Positions 1 to 9,067 of a stretch of DNA of 64,000 nucleotides are shown here, piece by piece. Below the pieces are notes generated by a model that was not told where the DNA came from, searched no databases, and saw only the letters and a list, made by a program, of their open reading frames with translations. The first letter of the stretch is position 1. Every line of letters starts with the position of its first letter. Origin of the DNA: Nitrosovibrio tenuis (lineage in GTDB: Bacteria; Pseudomonadota; Gammaproteobacteria; Burkholderiales; Nitrosomonadaceae); the NCBI RefSeq assembly GCF_900109785.1, contig NZ_FOBH01000007.1:1-64000 (forward strand), in the 5' to 3' direction. The translations under genes and the position numbers were made by a program.

Positions 1-1
1 T

Positions 2-88
2 TACCTGCGCAACTGGTCGCTGCGGCTCGATCTGCACATCATCCTGAAAACCATACTCGTGGTCCTCAAGGACCGCGCAGCTTACTGA
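2..88 (+). CDS. C-terminal end of a polyprenyl-phosphate sugar transferase (partial)
   Basis: The window opens inside a plus-strand gene. The last 28 codons contain RNWSLRLDLHIILKT followed by a basic end and a TGA at 86-88. This tail matches the usual C-terminus of bacterial sugar transferases of the undecaprenyl-phosphate glucose/galactose phosphotransferase type (WcaJ/EpsB-like), where NWSLWxDLxIxxKT is a hallmark of the cytoplasmic catalytic domain. Such enzymes start exopolysaccharide repeat units at the inner membrane. Only the tail is visible, so the substrate cannot be judged and the identification rests on this one motif. Confidence 0.6.
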   Translation, partial: YLRNWSLRLDLHIILKTILVVLKDRAAY

Positions 89-631
89 GCTTCATTTGCT
101 CATTGCGTTTACTTATACGGCGAACAATTGCAAATTTTCGTCATTCGAGCTTGCCGGGAATCCAGTCCTACCAACAATGAGTGGGATGCGTGCACGTTAC
201 CCGTTATCGGCTTCCGCTGCTGGGTATGACGTTCTTGCTTTTTGTGCGCCGGATCGATAACCAGATCACCTTTACCTGCCTGACGCTCGAACAATTCATT
301 CGACGTCGCCCCACCTCTCGTTTCCTACCCCTCGTTCCTATACCTGCATTTACATGACTTCTTGCTTTTTCAAAAGCCTGATTCTATCTTTAACTGTAAT
401 AAGTGGAATCGCAGGAACGGCTACAAAGCGATTCAGGCTGCCCGAACTAAAAAAATCTATAGAGAATAAGAAGAACCAAGGCACATCACTGAGGCATCTC
501 AATGATTGCAGAATCATCTGGGGCACCGCAATTTTATTCCATGTCAATTTTCACGGAACGGCCTGGTTTATCGTGACCTGACTGAAGACTGACGAAGACT
601 GACCGATTGAATTTCCATGAAGAGGTAATCC
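89..631. other. intergenic, no supported gene
   Basis: Several 60-75 codon open frames lie here on both strands, but they overlap each other, lack convincing ribosome sites and show no recognisable protein features. One, at 354-581, begins with a hydrophobic stretch that could mimic a signal peptide; I do not call it. The region separates the sugar transferase from the tyrosinase unit and presumably holds the promoter of the latter. Confidence 0.5.
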
Positions 632-1075
632 ATGCCAAGCAAGAATCCCGTCGAGCGGCCGACAGTAAATTCGATCGATTCGTATGTCAAGAAACACGCG
701 CCCAAGGTAGAGGAAACTCAAGGACATCAGCATCCCACATCAGAAACCATGCGCGAGGCGGACTACGAAGGTCATCATATCGTTATTCGCACAACCTATC
801 AGATTGAAGTTGATGGCAAGCCGGTAACTGGCCATATGGGCGTCACCGATGATGGAAAAGTTCATTATCATCCGGTACCCAACATAAGCTTCGCCTCCGC
901 CCTTGATATGGTCAAGCAGTTGATTGACATTTTTCCCGATGATTTCGCCAATGCCGCCGACGGATCCACTGTATCCGAAGAACAGGCGACCCTGGTCAAG
1001 CCTCGTACCGAATCCGCTCCCAAATCGACTCCCTCGAGGCGTGGTGTAAAAAAAGATCATACTGATCATCAATAA
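632..1075 (+). CDS. putative tyrosinase cofactor / caddie protein (MelC1-like)
   Basis: A 147-residue protein starting at ATG 632 with a GAGG ribosome site just upstream, ending 19 bp before the tyrosinase start. The core (about residues 50-105) reads YQIEVDGKPVTGHMG, then a DDGKVHYHPVP segment and an amphipathic helix. In actinobacterial MelC1 caddie proteins a similar order is found: a YEVxIDG strand, histidines, a HYxPVPT segment and a following helix. MelC1 delivers copper to, and assists folding of, the adjacent tyrosinase MelC2. The histidines in GHMG and HYHPVP would be candidate copper ligands. Unlike typical MelC1 there is no signal peptide, and the flanks are polar and low-complexity. 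The family call is my inference from pattern resemblance plus gene adjacency. Confidence 0.5.
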   Translation: MPSKNPVERPTVNSIDSYVKKHAPKVEETQGHQHPTSETMREADYEGHHIVIRTTYQIEVDGKPVTGHMGVTDDGKVHYHPVPNISFASALDMVKQLIDIFPDDFANAADGSTVSEEQATLVKPRTESAPKSTPSRRGVKKDHTDHQ

Positions 1076-1094
1076 GAATATTTGGGAGAATGTA

Positions 1095-2090
1095 ATGGCT
1101 ATACGCGAAAACATCCTGACCAGCGCAACCGCGCGTGACCAATACATCCAGGGCGTAAAATTATTGAAGAACGAGTTCCCCGGCCCAACCACTGCAAATC
1201 TTGGCATCGCCGGTCCTTCCCGGCCGGTTAGCACTTATGACCTGTTCGTGGTTTGGCATCACGTTGCGATGACAACGTTTACTCCTCCAAACCAAGGCGA
1301 CCGGAATGCTGCCCACCGCGGTCCTGTGTTTCTGCCGTGGCACCGCTTTATGCTGCTGCAACTGGAAATGAATCTCCAGCGCGTGCTTGGCAATGACACG
1401 ACATTTGGATTGCCGTACTGGGATTGGGCGCAAGACGGTGAACTCGCCCCCGCTCGCCAGGGACGGGCGGCCATCTGGGGCAGAAGCTATATGGGGGGCA
1501 GCGGAGCTCCTGTAGCCACAGGGCCGTTTGCATTCAATTCCGTTGATCCGGATTCCTGGCGCGTCCGCATTACCGCGAGCGTTAACGGGCAACTGATTCA
1601 GGTGAACCGAGGATTGCGCCGCCAGTTGGGCGCCCCGGTGCAAGGCTTGCCGGGGCCTAATCGGCTGCCAAGAAAAGCGCATACGGCTGTCGCACTGAAT
1701 CAACCCGTCTATGACGTCGCTCCCTGGAAAACGAGCTCTGATGGCTTTCGTAATCTCATTGAAGGTTGGCAGGATGATCCCGGGATTCCACCTCCGAGCC
1801 TGCATAATCGCGTGCATGTGTTTATCGGGGGAGATATGTCCCCCTCCACATCACCCAATGATCCTGTTTTTTATCTCAACCACTGCAATGTGGACCGCGT
1901 TTGGGAAAGTTGGATGCGTCCAGCACCTGGAGGTCATGGTCGAGTTTATGCTCCAGCGCAATCCGAACCAGCCAGCCTGAAAGGTCATCGCCTCAACGAT
2001 ACCCTGAATTCCCTCTTGTCAGGAAGCACCACCCCGGCCGAAATGCTTGATGTCAGCGAACTTTATACATATGATTCGCTTACTGTGTGA
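1095..2090 (+). CDS. tyrosinase family type-3 copper oxidase
   Basis: A 331-residue enzyme preceded by GGGAG at good spacing. The CuA site is visible as the WHH pair near residue 55, HRGP (H74) and FLPWHR (H83). The CuB site is LHNRVH (H237 and H241) and FYLNHCNVDRVW (H263). These six histidines bind the dicopper centre that hydroxylates monophenols and oxidises o-diphenols to quinones, or only the latter if it is a catechol oxidase. The first half also carries the YWDW motif usual in this family. There is no signal peptide, so it is probably cytoplasmic, and the length is close to compact bacterial tyrosinases. It sits directly behind the MelC1-like gene, which suggests a chaperone-enzyme pair. 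The natural substrate is not evident from the sequence. Confidence 0.9.
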   Translation: MAIRENILTSATARDQYIQGVKLLKNEFPGPTTANLGIAGPSRPVSTYDLFVVWHHVAMTTFTPPNQGDRNAAHRGPVFLPWHRFMLLQLEMNLQRVLGNDTTFGLPYWDWAQDGELAPARQGRAAIWGRSYMGGSGAPVATGPFAFNSVDPDSWRVRITASVNGQLIQVNRGLRRQLGAPVQGLPGPNRLPRKAHTAVALNQPVYDVAPWKTSSDGFRNLIEGWQDDPGIPPPSLHNRVHVFIGGDMSPSTSPNDPVFYLNHCNVDRVWESWMRPAPGGHGRVYAPAQSEPASLKGHRLNDTLNSLLSGSTTPAEMLDVSELYTYDSLTV

Positions 2091-2529
2091 GCGAAGAAGT
2101 GAGCGCTCAGTTGACAAATAGTTAAGGTGATAATCTTCTCTGACCCATCCCGTCCGCAGAATAGCTATGGCGGGTTCCGTCACGCCTCTCTCTGCCTTTC
2201 TCTTTCTGGCAGCCCGAATGGCTTTCAGTTCAGGATAAAAAGCTCCCTGGAAGAGAGCGTCCGTTGGCCTTTCCCTTCAATATAATAACGGCACGTCTCG
2301 CAGCCAGGCGTTCTTCTCAAGCAAAATAGCTCTCAAAAACAGCTTTTCGAAAACTGACATGCGACGTGGCTACCTGCTGCATTCTTTGCGTCGAGGCACG
2401 TCTATCCTCAATTCAGAACCCCATCAGCGTATAATCCAAAGTCATTATTGGCCGGTTGACTCCGCTTGATAATGTCGCAGGTAAGGTAGGCACACTCCCT
2501 CTCGGCGCCCTTAAGATTTTTACCCTGAT
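2091..2529. other. intergenic between tyrosinase and metal-efflux operon
   Basis: About 440 bp without a convincing gene. A TATAAT hexamer occurs near 2431 on the plus strand but I see no good -35 partner. It presumably contains the tyrosinase terminator and the promoter of the downstream efflux operon, neither of which stands out. Confidence 0.4.
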
Positions 2530-3864
2530 GTGTATAAGCTCCTGAACAGCTTGTTAAATTGGAAAATCTGCTCAGGTGTGATTCTGATCGCATGGGCGGT
2601 GATATCGCAAGCGGAAATGGTAGCACCGATAGATGGCCAATTGACCCTTACCGAGGAGCAGGCTATCGCGCTGTTCTATCAGCGCAACCTCAGCCTGATT
2701 GCAGCTAGCCTTAACATCGATAATGCTCGAGCCCAGGAAATCATTGCCGCCGCGATTCCCAATCCGGTATTCAGCTTTACGGTACACGAATTGGCCCCTA
2801 AGGCATTTGCACCCGAAAGCCGCCACTTGGCAGTGCCAGCACTGTTACCGCAGATTCAGCAGCTCATAGAAACAGCGGGGAAACGGCGGCTGCGGATAGA
2901 AAGCAGCGAACTGGCTACCGAGGCCGTGAACTTCGACGTGCAAGACGTTGCACGAGTGCTCACAAACACCGTGCGGCGTAATTTTTACAACCTCTTATTA
3001 GCCCAAAAGACAATCAAGGTCGCAACCGATAACCTCGAGCACTACCGCCAAATTCTGAAGGTAAATGAAATCAGGCTCAAGGTAGGCGATGTTGCAGAGA
3101 TGGATTTTATTCGCATCGAGGTTGAAAGTCTAAAGGCTCAAGGCGATCAGGACCAGGCCCGGACAGCATTGAACCAGGCCCGAGCCGATCTCTTATTATT
3201 ATTGGGGTGGCCGGAAAATAGTATCGAGATCAATGCAGCCGGAGCATGGCCCGAAGTGGCTTTAGAAATCGCCTTGATCAGGCAGGATGAACTGGTCCAA
3301 CGCGCGCTGGAACGCCGCCCCGACATGCGCGCTGCAAGAGTGCGCATCGCGCAGGCGCGAAAAATGCTCACCCTGGCACAGCGGCAGATCATTCCCGATG
3401 TGACAATAAGCGCCTTCTACGATCAGGATCAGGGTAATCAGTTTCCACGCACGGGTGGGGTCGGTATCAGTATACCGATTCCCTTGTTCTACCAGCAAAA
3501 AGGCGAAATTTCCCAGGCTCGCGTGGGCTTGACCTCCACCGAACTGGCGTTAAGACAGGCCGAGTATGACGTGCGGGCGGAAGTTATGAAGGCCTCTGCA
3601 TCCTGGAAAAGCGCTGACGCCATAGCCCGGCGCTTTGAAGCATCGGTGGTCCAGCGAATTGAGACATTGCGCAAAGCCCAGGAAATCGCTTATCAAAAAG
3701 GTGCGGTGGGCGTGCTGGATCTGATCGATGCGCAACGGAGTTATCGGGCAATCATGCTGGATTATTACACCGCACTGTCGAACCGCAGCAAAGCCTGGGC
3801 AGATTTGCTGATGGCATATGGAGAAGAAACCGGAAATTTTGCGCGTGACCCCGGGCGGAGATGA
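2530..3864 (+). CDS. TolC-type outer-membrane factor of heavy-metal efflux (CzcC/CusC-like)
   Basis: A 444-residue protein with a GTG start at 2530 and an N-terminal signal peptide (hydrophobic segment to about residue 28, then mature alpha-helical repeats). Two outer-membrane-efflux repeats are seen, about residues 40-235 and 255-435, rich in Ala/Gln/Leu coiled-coil heptads as in TolC, CzcC and CusC. It would form the trimeric channel that carries metal ions across the outer membrane for the RND pump encoded next. It is the first gene of the CBA-type operon, about 165 bp before the adaptor. No ribosome site stands out at the GTG, so the exact start is uncertain. The transported metal cannot be assigned from this subunit. 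Confidence 0.85.
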   Translation: MYKLLNSLLNWKICSGVILIAWAVISQAEMVAPIDGQLTLTEEQAIALFYQRNLSLIAASLNIDNARAQEIIAAAIPNPVFSFTVHELAPKAFAPESRHLAVPALLPQIQQLIETAGKRRLRIESSELATEAVNFDVQDVARVLTNTVRRNFYNLLLAQKTIKVATDNLEHYRQILKVNEIRLKVGDVAEMDFIRIEVESLKAQGDQDQARTALNQARADLLLLLGWPENSIEINAAGAWPEVALEIALIRQDELVQRALERRPDMRAARVRIAQARKMLTLAQRQIIPDVTISAFYDQDQGNQFPRTGGVGISIPIPLFYQQKGEISQARVGLTSTELALRQAEYDVRAEVMKASASWKSADAIARRFEASVVQRIETLRKAQEIAYQKGAVGVLDLIDAQRSYRAIMLDYYTALSNRSKAWADLLMAYGEETGNFARDPGRR

Positions 3865-4028
3865 TTGGTGGACTCACTGATCCTCAGATGCAAGGCCAGA
3901 GTACAGTGAGCGAAAGTTGTTGATGACGCCCGGTTTAATGTGAGCTTGGAGTTTCGCAGATTCAAGTGAATGCTACCTCTTGCACTACTCCGGTTTATGA
4001 CAAAGATGCAGGTTCCGAATTTACTCGC

Positions 4029-5186
4029 ATGAATACCAGGTTTCTCGACATTACCCGGTTCGCAGCGGGGCTATTAAGTCTATCCCTACTGGCTTGCCAG
4101 CCGCAAAACAAGGAGCTACCGCGCTCCACTCAACCCCGTCCGAAAGACGAGGTGATACTCGCCGAAAATTCGCCCAAGCGCCAATATATTGAAGAAGCTA
4201 CCGTTCAATTGGTTCAGCGGCCGCTGATGGAGCCGGTAACCGGCAAGATTGTATATGACGAATTCCATACTGTTCGAGTTTCCTCCCCGATTGCCGGACG
4301 GGTGATCGGAGCAATTGCCGCCATTGGAACCACCGTTCGCGCCGGTGACGTGCTCGCTGAACTGGATAGTCCGGAATTAGGCCAAGCACAATCCGCCTAT
4401 TCCGATGCCCTGGCCGATCTGAACCTTGCCGAGCGTGCTTACCAGCGAATAAAGGAACTGGTCGATAACGGGATCACGCCGCGCAAGGAGCTGGACGAGG
4501 CTGATGATAATCTGAGCCATGCGCGAAGCGAGACGGAACGAGCACGCCTCAAGCTGGCCAACCTGGGCGTGCGCAGCAAGCGAACAGATAACCGCTTCAT
4601 TTTGCATGCGCCTATTTCGGGAACAATCACCGAAGGGCATATCAATCCCGGCATGCAAGTCCGGTCCGATCTGGCGGCGCCACTGTTCGTGATTTCCGAT
4701 CTGACTCAGTTATGGGTTCAGATGGATATTTACGAGAAGGATATCGGGTTGATTCATATGGGCGCGAAAGTATTGCTGCGTGTTCTGGCATATCCTGCCG
4801 AGAGCTTTACGGCAACCGTAACTCGTATCAGCCAGATAGTTGATGAGAACACACGAACAGTCAAAGTGCGATGCACATTACCCAACGCGGACGGGCGGCT
4901 GTTGCCTGCAATGTATGCCGCCACCGAGGTCCAAAGCGATCCGGACGATCTGGCGATCGTGGTGCCTCTCACGGCCTTGTTTACTGAGGATGAATCCGAG
5001 TGGGTGTACGTTGATATCGGTGATTATCATTATCGGAAACGTCCGGTCAAGGTCGGCCTGCGGCTCAAGGATCGGGCAGTGATTCTAGATGGTCTCAAGC
5101 CGGGCGAGCGGCTCGTCGTGCACGGCGCCCTGCTATTGCGTACCGAGCAGGATAATGAGCAGCAAAGTGGAGAAAGACCGCTGTGA
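4029..5186 (+). CDS. RND efflux periplasmic adaptor, predicted lipoprotein (CzcB/CusB-like)
   Basis: Membrane-fusion protein linking the RND pump to the outer-membrane channel. I prefer the ATG at 4029 (385 residues) over the GTG at 3966 because the former opens directly into a lipoprotein signal ending in SLLAC with the lipobox cysteine at residue 23; the longer version would bury this signal. The order expected of the family follows: a barrel-sandwich lipoyl half (VSSPIAGRVIG), an alpha-helical hairpin (about residues 115-175), the second lipoyl half, then beta-barrel and membrane-proximal domains to the end. There is no methionine-rich or CzcB-type histidine-rich metal-binding extension. 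Its stop codon overlaps the GTG start of the pump gene, implying translational coupling. Confidence 0.85.
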   Translation: MNTRFLDITRFAAGLLSLSLLACQPQNKELPRSTQPRPKDEVILAENSPKRQYIEEATVQLVQRPLMEPVTGKIVYDEFHTVRVSSPIAGRVIGAIAAIGTTVRAGDVLAELDSPELGQAQSAYSDALADLNLAERAYQRIKELVDNGITPRKELDEADDNLSHARSETERARLKLANLGVRSKRTDNRFILHAPISGTITEGHINPGMQVRSDLAAPLFVISDLTQLWVQMDIYEKDIGLIHMGAKVLLRVLAYPAESFTATVTRISQIVDENTRTVKVRCTLPNADGRLLPAMYAATEVQSDPDDLAIVVPLTALFTEDESEWVYVDIGDYHYRKRPVKVGLRLKDRAVILDGLKPGERLVVHGALLLRTEQDNEQQSGERPL

Positions 5187-8100
5187 TCAGCAGGCTTATC
5201 GCTTTTTGCCTGCAACAGCGGCTGTTGATCATCAGTACTTCGATAGTGCTCGCTGTCATCGGCATTCTCTCGTTCGAACGCCTTCCGATCCAGGCCTTTC
5301 CCGATGTGCAGAATGTGTTTGTGCAGGTAGTGACTCAATATCCAGGACAGGCCCCGGAAGAGGTGGAAAAACTCATCAGCCTGCCTATAGAAAAGGAAAT
5401 GAACGGCCTGCCGCGTATGATCAATATGCGTTCGGTATCCATTTTTGGCTTATCGGTGATAACGCTGACTTTTGATGATGATGCGGAGGATTATTTTTCT
5501 CGCCAGCTGGTGCTGGAACGATTAAAGGGCGTGAGCCTGCCTGCTGACGTGAAACCCATGCTGGGCCCGTTGACTACGGGCATCGGGGAAATCTATCGCT
5601 ACCGGATCGAAGCACCAGGCGTTCCCTTGGTGGAGCAGCGCGCATTACAGGATTGGCTCATCGAGCGCACTCTCCGCTCCGTCCATGGCGTAGCCGATGT
5701 TGTGGCCTTTGGCGGCGGTGTTAAACAATATCAGGTACAGGTTGATGCAAACAAACTCAGAAATTACAACTTGACGCTGCCCGATGTGCATCGCGCCATC
5801 GCCGCCAATAATGCAAACACCGGCGGTGGTTATATCGATCACGGCAATGAGGCCATGGTGGTGCGGGGGACCGGTCTACTGAAGTCGACAAATGACATCA
5901 GCCATACGGTCATTGCCAGCCGCGAGGGTGTCCCTGTCTTTGTGAAAAATGTCGCCGATGTCGTCGTCGGTCCCCAGCCGCGCATTGGTATTGTTGGCTT
6001 TAACGAACGCGACGACGTAGTACAGGGGATTGTCCTGCTCATTAAGGGCAGCAATGCGGTTGAAGTACTGAAAGGGGTAAAAGAAAAAGTCGAACACCTT
6101 AACAGCTATGGTTTACCTCAAGGCATCAGGTTAATTCCCATCTACGATCGAACCGAACTGATACAGCATACCGTCAATACGGTTGAGCGCAATATGGTGG
6201 AAGGAGCCGTCCTGATTTTTGTGGTGCTAATCGTTTTTCTCCGCCGGCTCTGGGCCTCCATGGTAGTCATCGTGGTTGTGCCGCTATCGTTGCTGTTCGC
6301 TTTCATCCTGATCGATATGAAACATGTCTCCGCCAATCTCATTTCCTTGGGCGCGATAGATTTTGGCATCATCGTGGACAGTGCCGTGGTGCTGGTCGAA
6401 GCCATCATGGTCAAGGTGACGCTGGACATGCGCCAAAATGCAAGCGCGGCGCATATGCGCCAGTCCATGCTCACCACGACAGCGGAGATGGCCCGCCCGA
6501 TCCTTTTTTCCAAGGCCATTCTTATTATCGCCTTTATACCCATTTTTACCTTTCAACGAGTGGAGGAAAAAATTTTTTCCCCGATGGCGTTCACGCTCAC
6601 TTTCGCCTTGCTGGGTTCTCTGATCATCAGTTTGACTTTGGTGCCGGTACTGCTGAGCTACCTGCTCGGGCCGCGTCTTACCGAATCTCATAACCCCCTC
6701 GTCCGCGGTATGGAACAGCGCTACGCGACTATACTGCAAGCAGTGTTGAGGCATCCCCGCAAGCTCTTCGTTGGTGCGGGTATAGCGCTTGCGTTGTCCC
6801 TGGCTTCCTGGCCGCTAATCGGTACCGAGTTCATGCCCAAGCTGGATGAGGGCAACGTATGGTTGACGATCACCTTGCCCACACCCGTATCGCTCAACAA
6901 AGCCAAAGAACTGGAAAGAGATATACGTACGCGCCTGTCCGAGTTTCGCGAAGCGAAGTCAATTCTCACGCAATTGGGCCGCCCTGAAGATGGCACAGAT
7001 CCCAAGGGCTTCAATAACTTGGAAGTTCTCATTGATCTCAAGCCGAAAGAGACTTGGCGTTATAGCGATAAGGACGAGCTGGTCAGGGCAATGGAGCAAA
7101 GGCTGGCGGTATTTCCAGGGTTACAGTTCAACTTTTCTCAGGTGATCCAGGACAACGTGGAGGAAGCAATCTCGGGAGTCAAGGGTGAGATTGCCATCAA
7201 GGTGTTCGGCGGGGATCTCAAGATTCTTCAGGAAAAAGCCAATCAGATCACGAGCATTCTTCGTTCCATTGAGGGCGCCACAGATGTGGCGGCCGAGCAG
7301 CAATCCGGGCTGGCGCAATTAGTCGTCTCTATCGACCGGGAAAAGATTGCACGCTTTGGCATCAATATAGCAGATGTGGAAGATGTGATTGCGATGGCGA
7401 TAGGAGGCAAGTCCGCCACGCAGATGCTGGAGGGCGAGCGGCGTTTCGATGTGACGGTGCGGCTGATCGGCTCCGCTCGGGATTCGGTGGGAGCAATTGA
7501 AGATATAACAGTATTGTCACCGGGCGGGAGCCGCATACCACTGGCTGAACTGGCCGAGATCAAAACGAACCAGGGAGCATCTCGCATCAGCCGCGAGAAC
7601 AACATGCGCCGCATCGCCATCAAGTGTAATCTCATCGGACGCGATCAGGGCAGTTTCGTGGCTGAGGCACAGCAAAGGATTGCCCGCCAAGTCCATCTGC
7701 AACCGGGGTACCATATGATCTGGAGTGGGCAATTCGAGAATCAGGAGCGTGCGATGAAGCGGCTTTATTTTATCGTGCCGGTGAGTTTTACCTTGATCTT
7801 CGTGCTGCTATTCTGGACATTCCGTTCGGTCCGGAATGCTTCTCTGATCGTATTGAATGTGCCGTTCTCCTTGATCGGAGGGTTGATAGCCTTGTTGCTG
7901 ACGGGTATTCACTTGAGTGTATCCGCCGCTGTCGGGTTTATCGCTCTGTTTGGTATTGCCGTACAGAATGGCGTCATTCTATTATCGCAAATCAATGCAC
8001 TCAGACGCGAAGGCATCCCAATCGATCAAGCCATTCTGCAAGGTTCTGTCAGCCGGCTTCGGCCGGTGGTAATGACTGCGCTTATGGCAATGCTCGGATT

Positions 8101-8263
8101 ATTGCCTGCCGCGCTTTCCACCAGCGTTGGATCGGAAACCGTCAAGCCTTTTGCCGTGGTCATTATCGGCGGCTTGATCAGCGCGACTTTGTTAACCCTG
8201 ACCATGCTTCCCGCCCTTTACCGAAACTTTGAGGAATGGCATAAAGCTAAGGTGATTCCGTGA
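5183..8263 (+). CDS. heavy-metal efflux RND transporter (CzcA/CusA-like)
   Basis: A 1026-residue inner-membrane proton-driven pump, full length for the HME-RND family, starting at a GTG that overlaps the adaptor stop by 4 bp, with GGAG upstream. Twelve membrane segments in the usual 1+5+1+5 layout are apparent, with two large periplasmic loops. The proton-relay motif of TM4 reads DFGIIVDSAVVLVEA: D393, D399 and E406 match the acidic residues essential in CzcA, but the following Asn of the usual DGAxxxxEN is Ala and the Gly is Ser. This points to a divergent HME subgroup rather than classical CzcA or CusA. The substrate (Zn/Co/Cd, Ni or Cu/Ag) cannot be read from the motif. The downstream PII-like gene overlaps its stop. 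Confidence 0.88.
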   Translation: MISRLIAFCLQQRLLIISTSIVLAVIGILSFERLPIQAFPDVQNVFVQVVTQYPGQAPEEVEKLISLPIEKEMNGLPRMINMRSVSIFGLSVITLTFDDDAEDYFSRQLVLERLKGVSLPADVKPMLGPLTTGIGEIYRYRIEAPGVPLVEQRALQDWLIERTLRSVHGVADVVAFGGGVKQYQVQVDANKLRNYNLTLPDVHRAIAANNANTGGGYIDHGNEAMVVRGTGLLKSTNDISHTVIASREGVPVFVKNVADVVVGPQPRIGIVGFNERDDVVQGIVLLIKGSNAVEVLKGVKEKVEHLNSYGLPQGIRLIPIYDRTELIQHTVNTVERNMVEGAVLIFVVLIVFLRRLWASMVVIVVVPLSLLFAFILIDMKHVSANLISLGAIDFGIIVDSAVVLVEAIMVKVTLDMRQNASAAHMRQSMLTTTAEMARPILFSKAILIIAFIPIFTFQRVEEKIFSPMAFTLTFALLGSLIISLTLVPVLLSYLLGPRLTESHNPLVRGMEQRYATILQAVLRHPRKLFVGAGIALALSLASWPLIGTEFMPKLDEGNVWLTITLPTPVSLNKAKELERDIRTRLSEFREAKSILTQLGRPEDGTDPKGFNNLEVLIDLKPKETWRYSDKDELVRAMEQRLAVFPGLQFNFSQVIQDNVEEAISGVKGEIAIKVFGGDLKILQEKANQITSILRSIEGATDVAAEQQSGLAQLVVSIDREKIARFGINIADVEDVIAMAIGGKSATQMLEGERRFDVTVRLIGSARDSVGAIEDITVLSPGGSRIPLAELAEIKTNQGASRISRENNMRRIAIKCNLIGRDQGSFVAEAQQRIARQVHLQPGYHMIWSGQFENQERAMKRLYFIVPVSFTLIFVLLFWTFRSVRNASLIVLNVPFSLIGGLIALLLTGIHLSVSAAVGFIALFGIAVQNGVILLSQINALRREGIPIDQAILQGSVSRLRPVVMTALMAMLGLLPAALSTSVGSETVKPFAVVIIGGLISATLLTLTMLPALYRNFEEWHKAKVIP

Positions 8264-8595
8264 AAGAAATTCGCGCTTATATTCAACCTTTCATGTTATC
8301 GAAGGTTACCCAGGCATTGCTCGAGATACCTCATTTCCCGGGTATGAGTGTGTCCGATTGCGAGGGTTTCGGCGGAGAGAAGGTGATCGACCAGGATTTC
8401 ACTCCTTATGTACCGAGGAAACGTATCGAAATTTTCGCGCCGGATGAACTCGTTGAAGGTATTTTTAATACGGTGATGCAGGCCGCCAATACTCATCAGC
8501 GCGGAGCAGGCAAAATTTATGTCATCGACGTGGATAGAAGCGGACACATCAGTATGGGATTACAGAAAGATGAACACGAAAAACACCAGCCCTGA
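8260..8595 (+). CDS. PII-like protein linked to metal efflux (PII-NG type)
   Basis: A 111-residue protein with the GlnB fold signature: an opening KEIRAYIQPFML strand-helix, a T-loop region, and GAGKIYVIDVD, equivalent to the C-terminal GDGKIFV region of PII. The canonical T-loop tyrosine context (EYTVDFLPK) is missing and is replaced by GGEKVIDQDFTPY, so uridylylation as in GlnB is unlikely. The GTG start overlaps the pump stop by 4 bp. Published surveys of the PII superfamily describe a novel group (PII-NG) encoded next to CzcA-type RND pumps, which fits exactly. A sensory or gating role for the pump is inferred; the ligand is unknown. Confidence 0.8.
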   Translation: MKEIRAYIQPFMLSKVTQALLEIPHFPGMSVSDCEGFGGEKVIDQDFTPYVPRKRIEIFAPDELVEGIFNTVMQAANTHQRGAGKIYVIDVDRSGHISMGLQKDEHEKHQP

Positions 8596-8657
8596 TCTGT
8601 AGTGAATTATCGTGAAGCAATGGGCAGTCGCCACGCCTCCTTCTCCATGCTTCCGTT

Positions 8658-8937
8658 TTAAGCGGCATTAAACTCGATGAGCCTGCCATCTTCGCCAAGT
8701 TTAATCTCTACTTTCTCCCCTCCCGTTTTTTACCTCAACTTCATAAACCGTAACCGTCTTCCCGTCCTTCGTCTTTGTTTCCTTCTCTATTTCCTCTATT
8801 TTCCCATCGCCGGCGTTATCCGTTATGGTCTTCTGGACTGCGCCGGGAAGTTGAGACCATCGAACTTTCTCTTCTTTTTCAGCAAAGGCCGAGGTTGTGA
8901 TGACCATCGCGGCTGATAAAAGTATACTCCTCTTCAT
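8658..8937 (-). pseudogene. secreted PepSY-like protein with an apparent frameshift
   Basis: The frame from the ATG at 8935-8937 gives a clear signal peptide (MKRSILLSAAMVITTSAFAE) and a small alpha/beta PepSY-like domain: helix with AVQKTITDNAGDGKIEEIEKE, then strands DGKTVTVYEVEVKNG. It then ends abruptly at 8701. If one base is skipped in the CTCCCCTCCCG run near 8716-8724, the next frame continues the expected final strands as GGEKVEIKLGEDGRLIEFNAA and stops at 8658-8660. The continuation has the amino-acid style of this family, so either the gene is recently broken or the sequence carries a one-base error. Small periplasmic proteins of this kind are thought to inhibit or modulate other proteins; a specific role is unknown. 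Confidence 0.7.
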
Positions 8938-9067
8938 TTGGAATTCCGCCTATGGTTGATTTTGAAGAAAAAACCTTTAAAAAGTAAATCACCTTTTCGA
9001 TGTTGTCTGTTCGATAAGGCACGCAGAGGGCCCATACGCGGATGATAAAGGCTACAGCGTGCCATTT

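Noticed and set aside
354-581. 75-codon open frame with a hydrophobic start
   Set aside because: No ribosome site, no recognisable mature domain, and overlapped by open frames on the other strand.
1161-1817. 218-codon minus-strand open frame inside the tyrosinase gene
   Set aside because: Antisense shadow of a well-supported gene; no family features.
3966-4028. Upstream GTG start for the efflux adaptor
   Set aside because: It would place 21 residues before a textbook lipoprotein signal; the ATG at 4029 is better.
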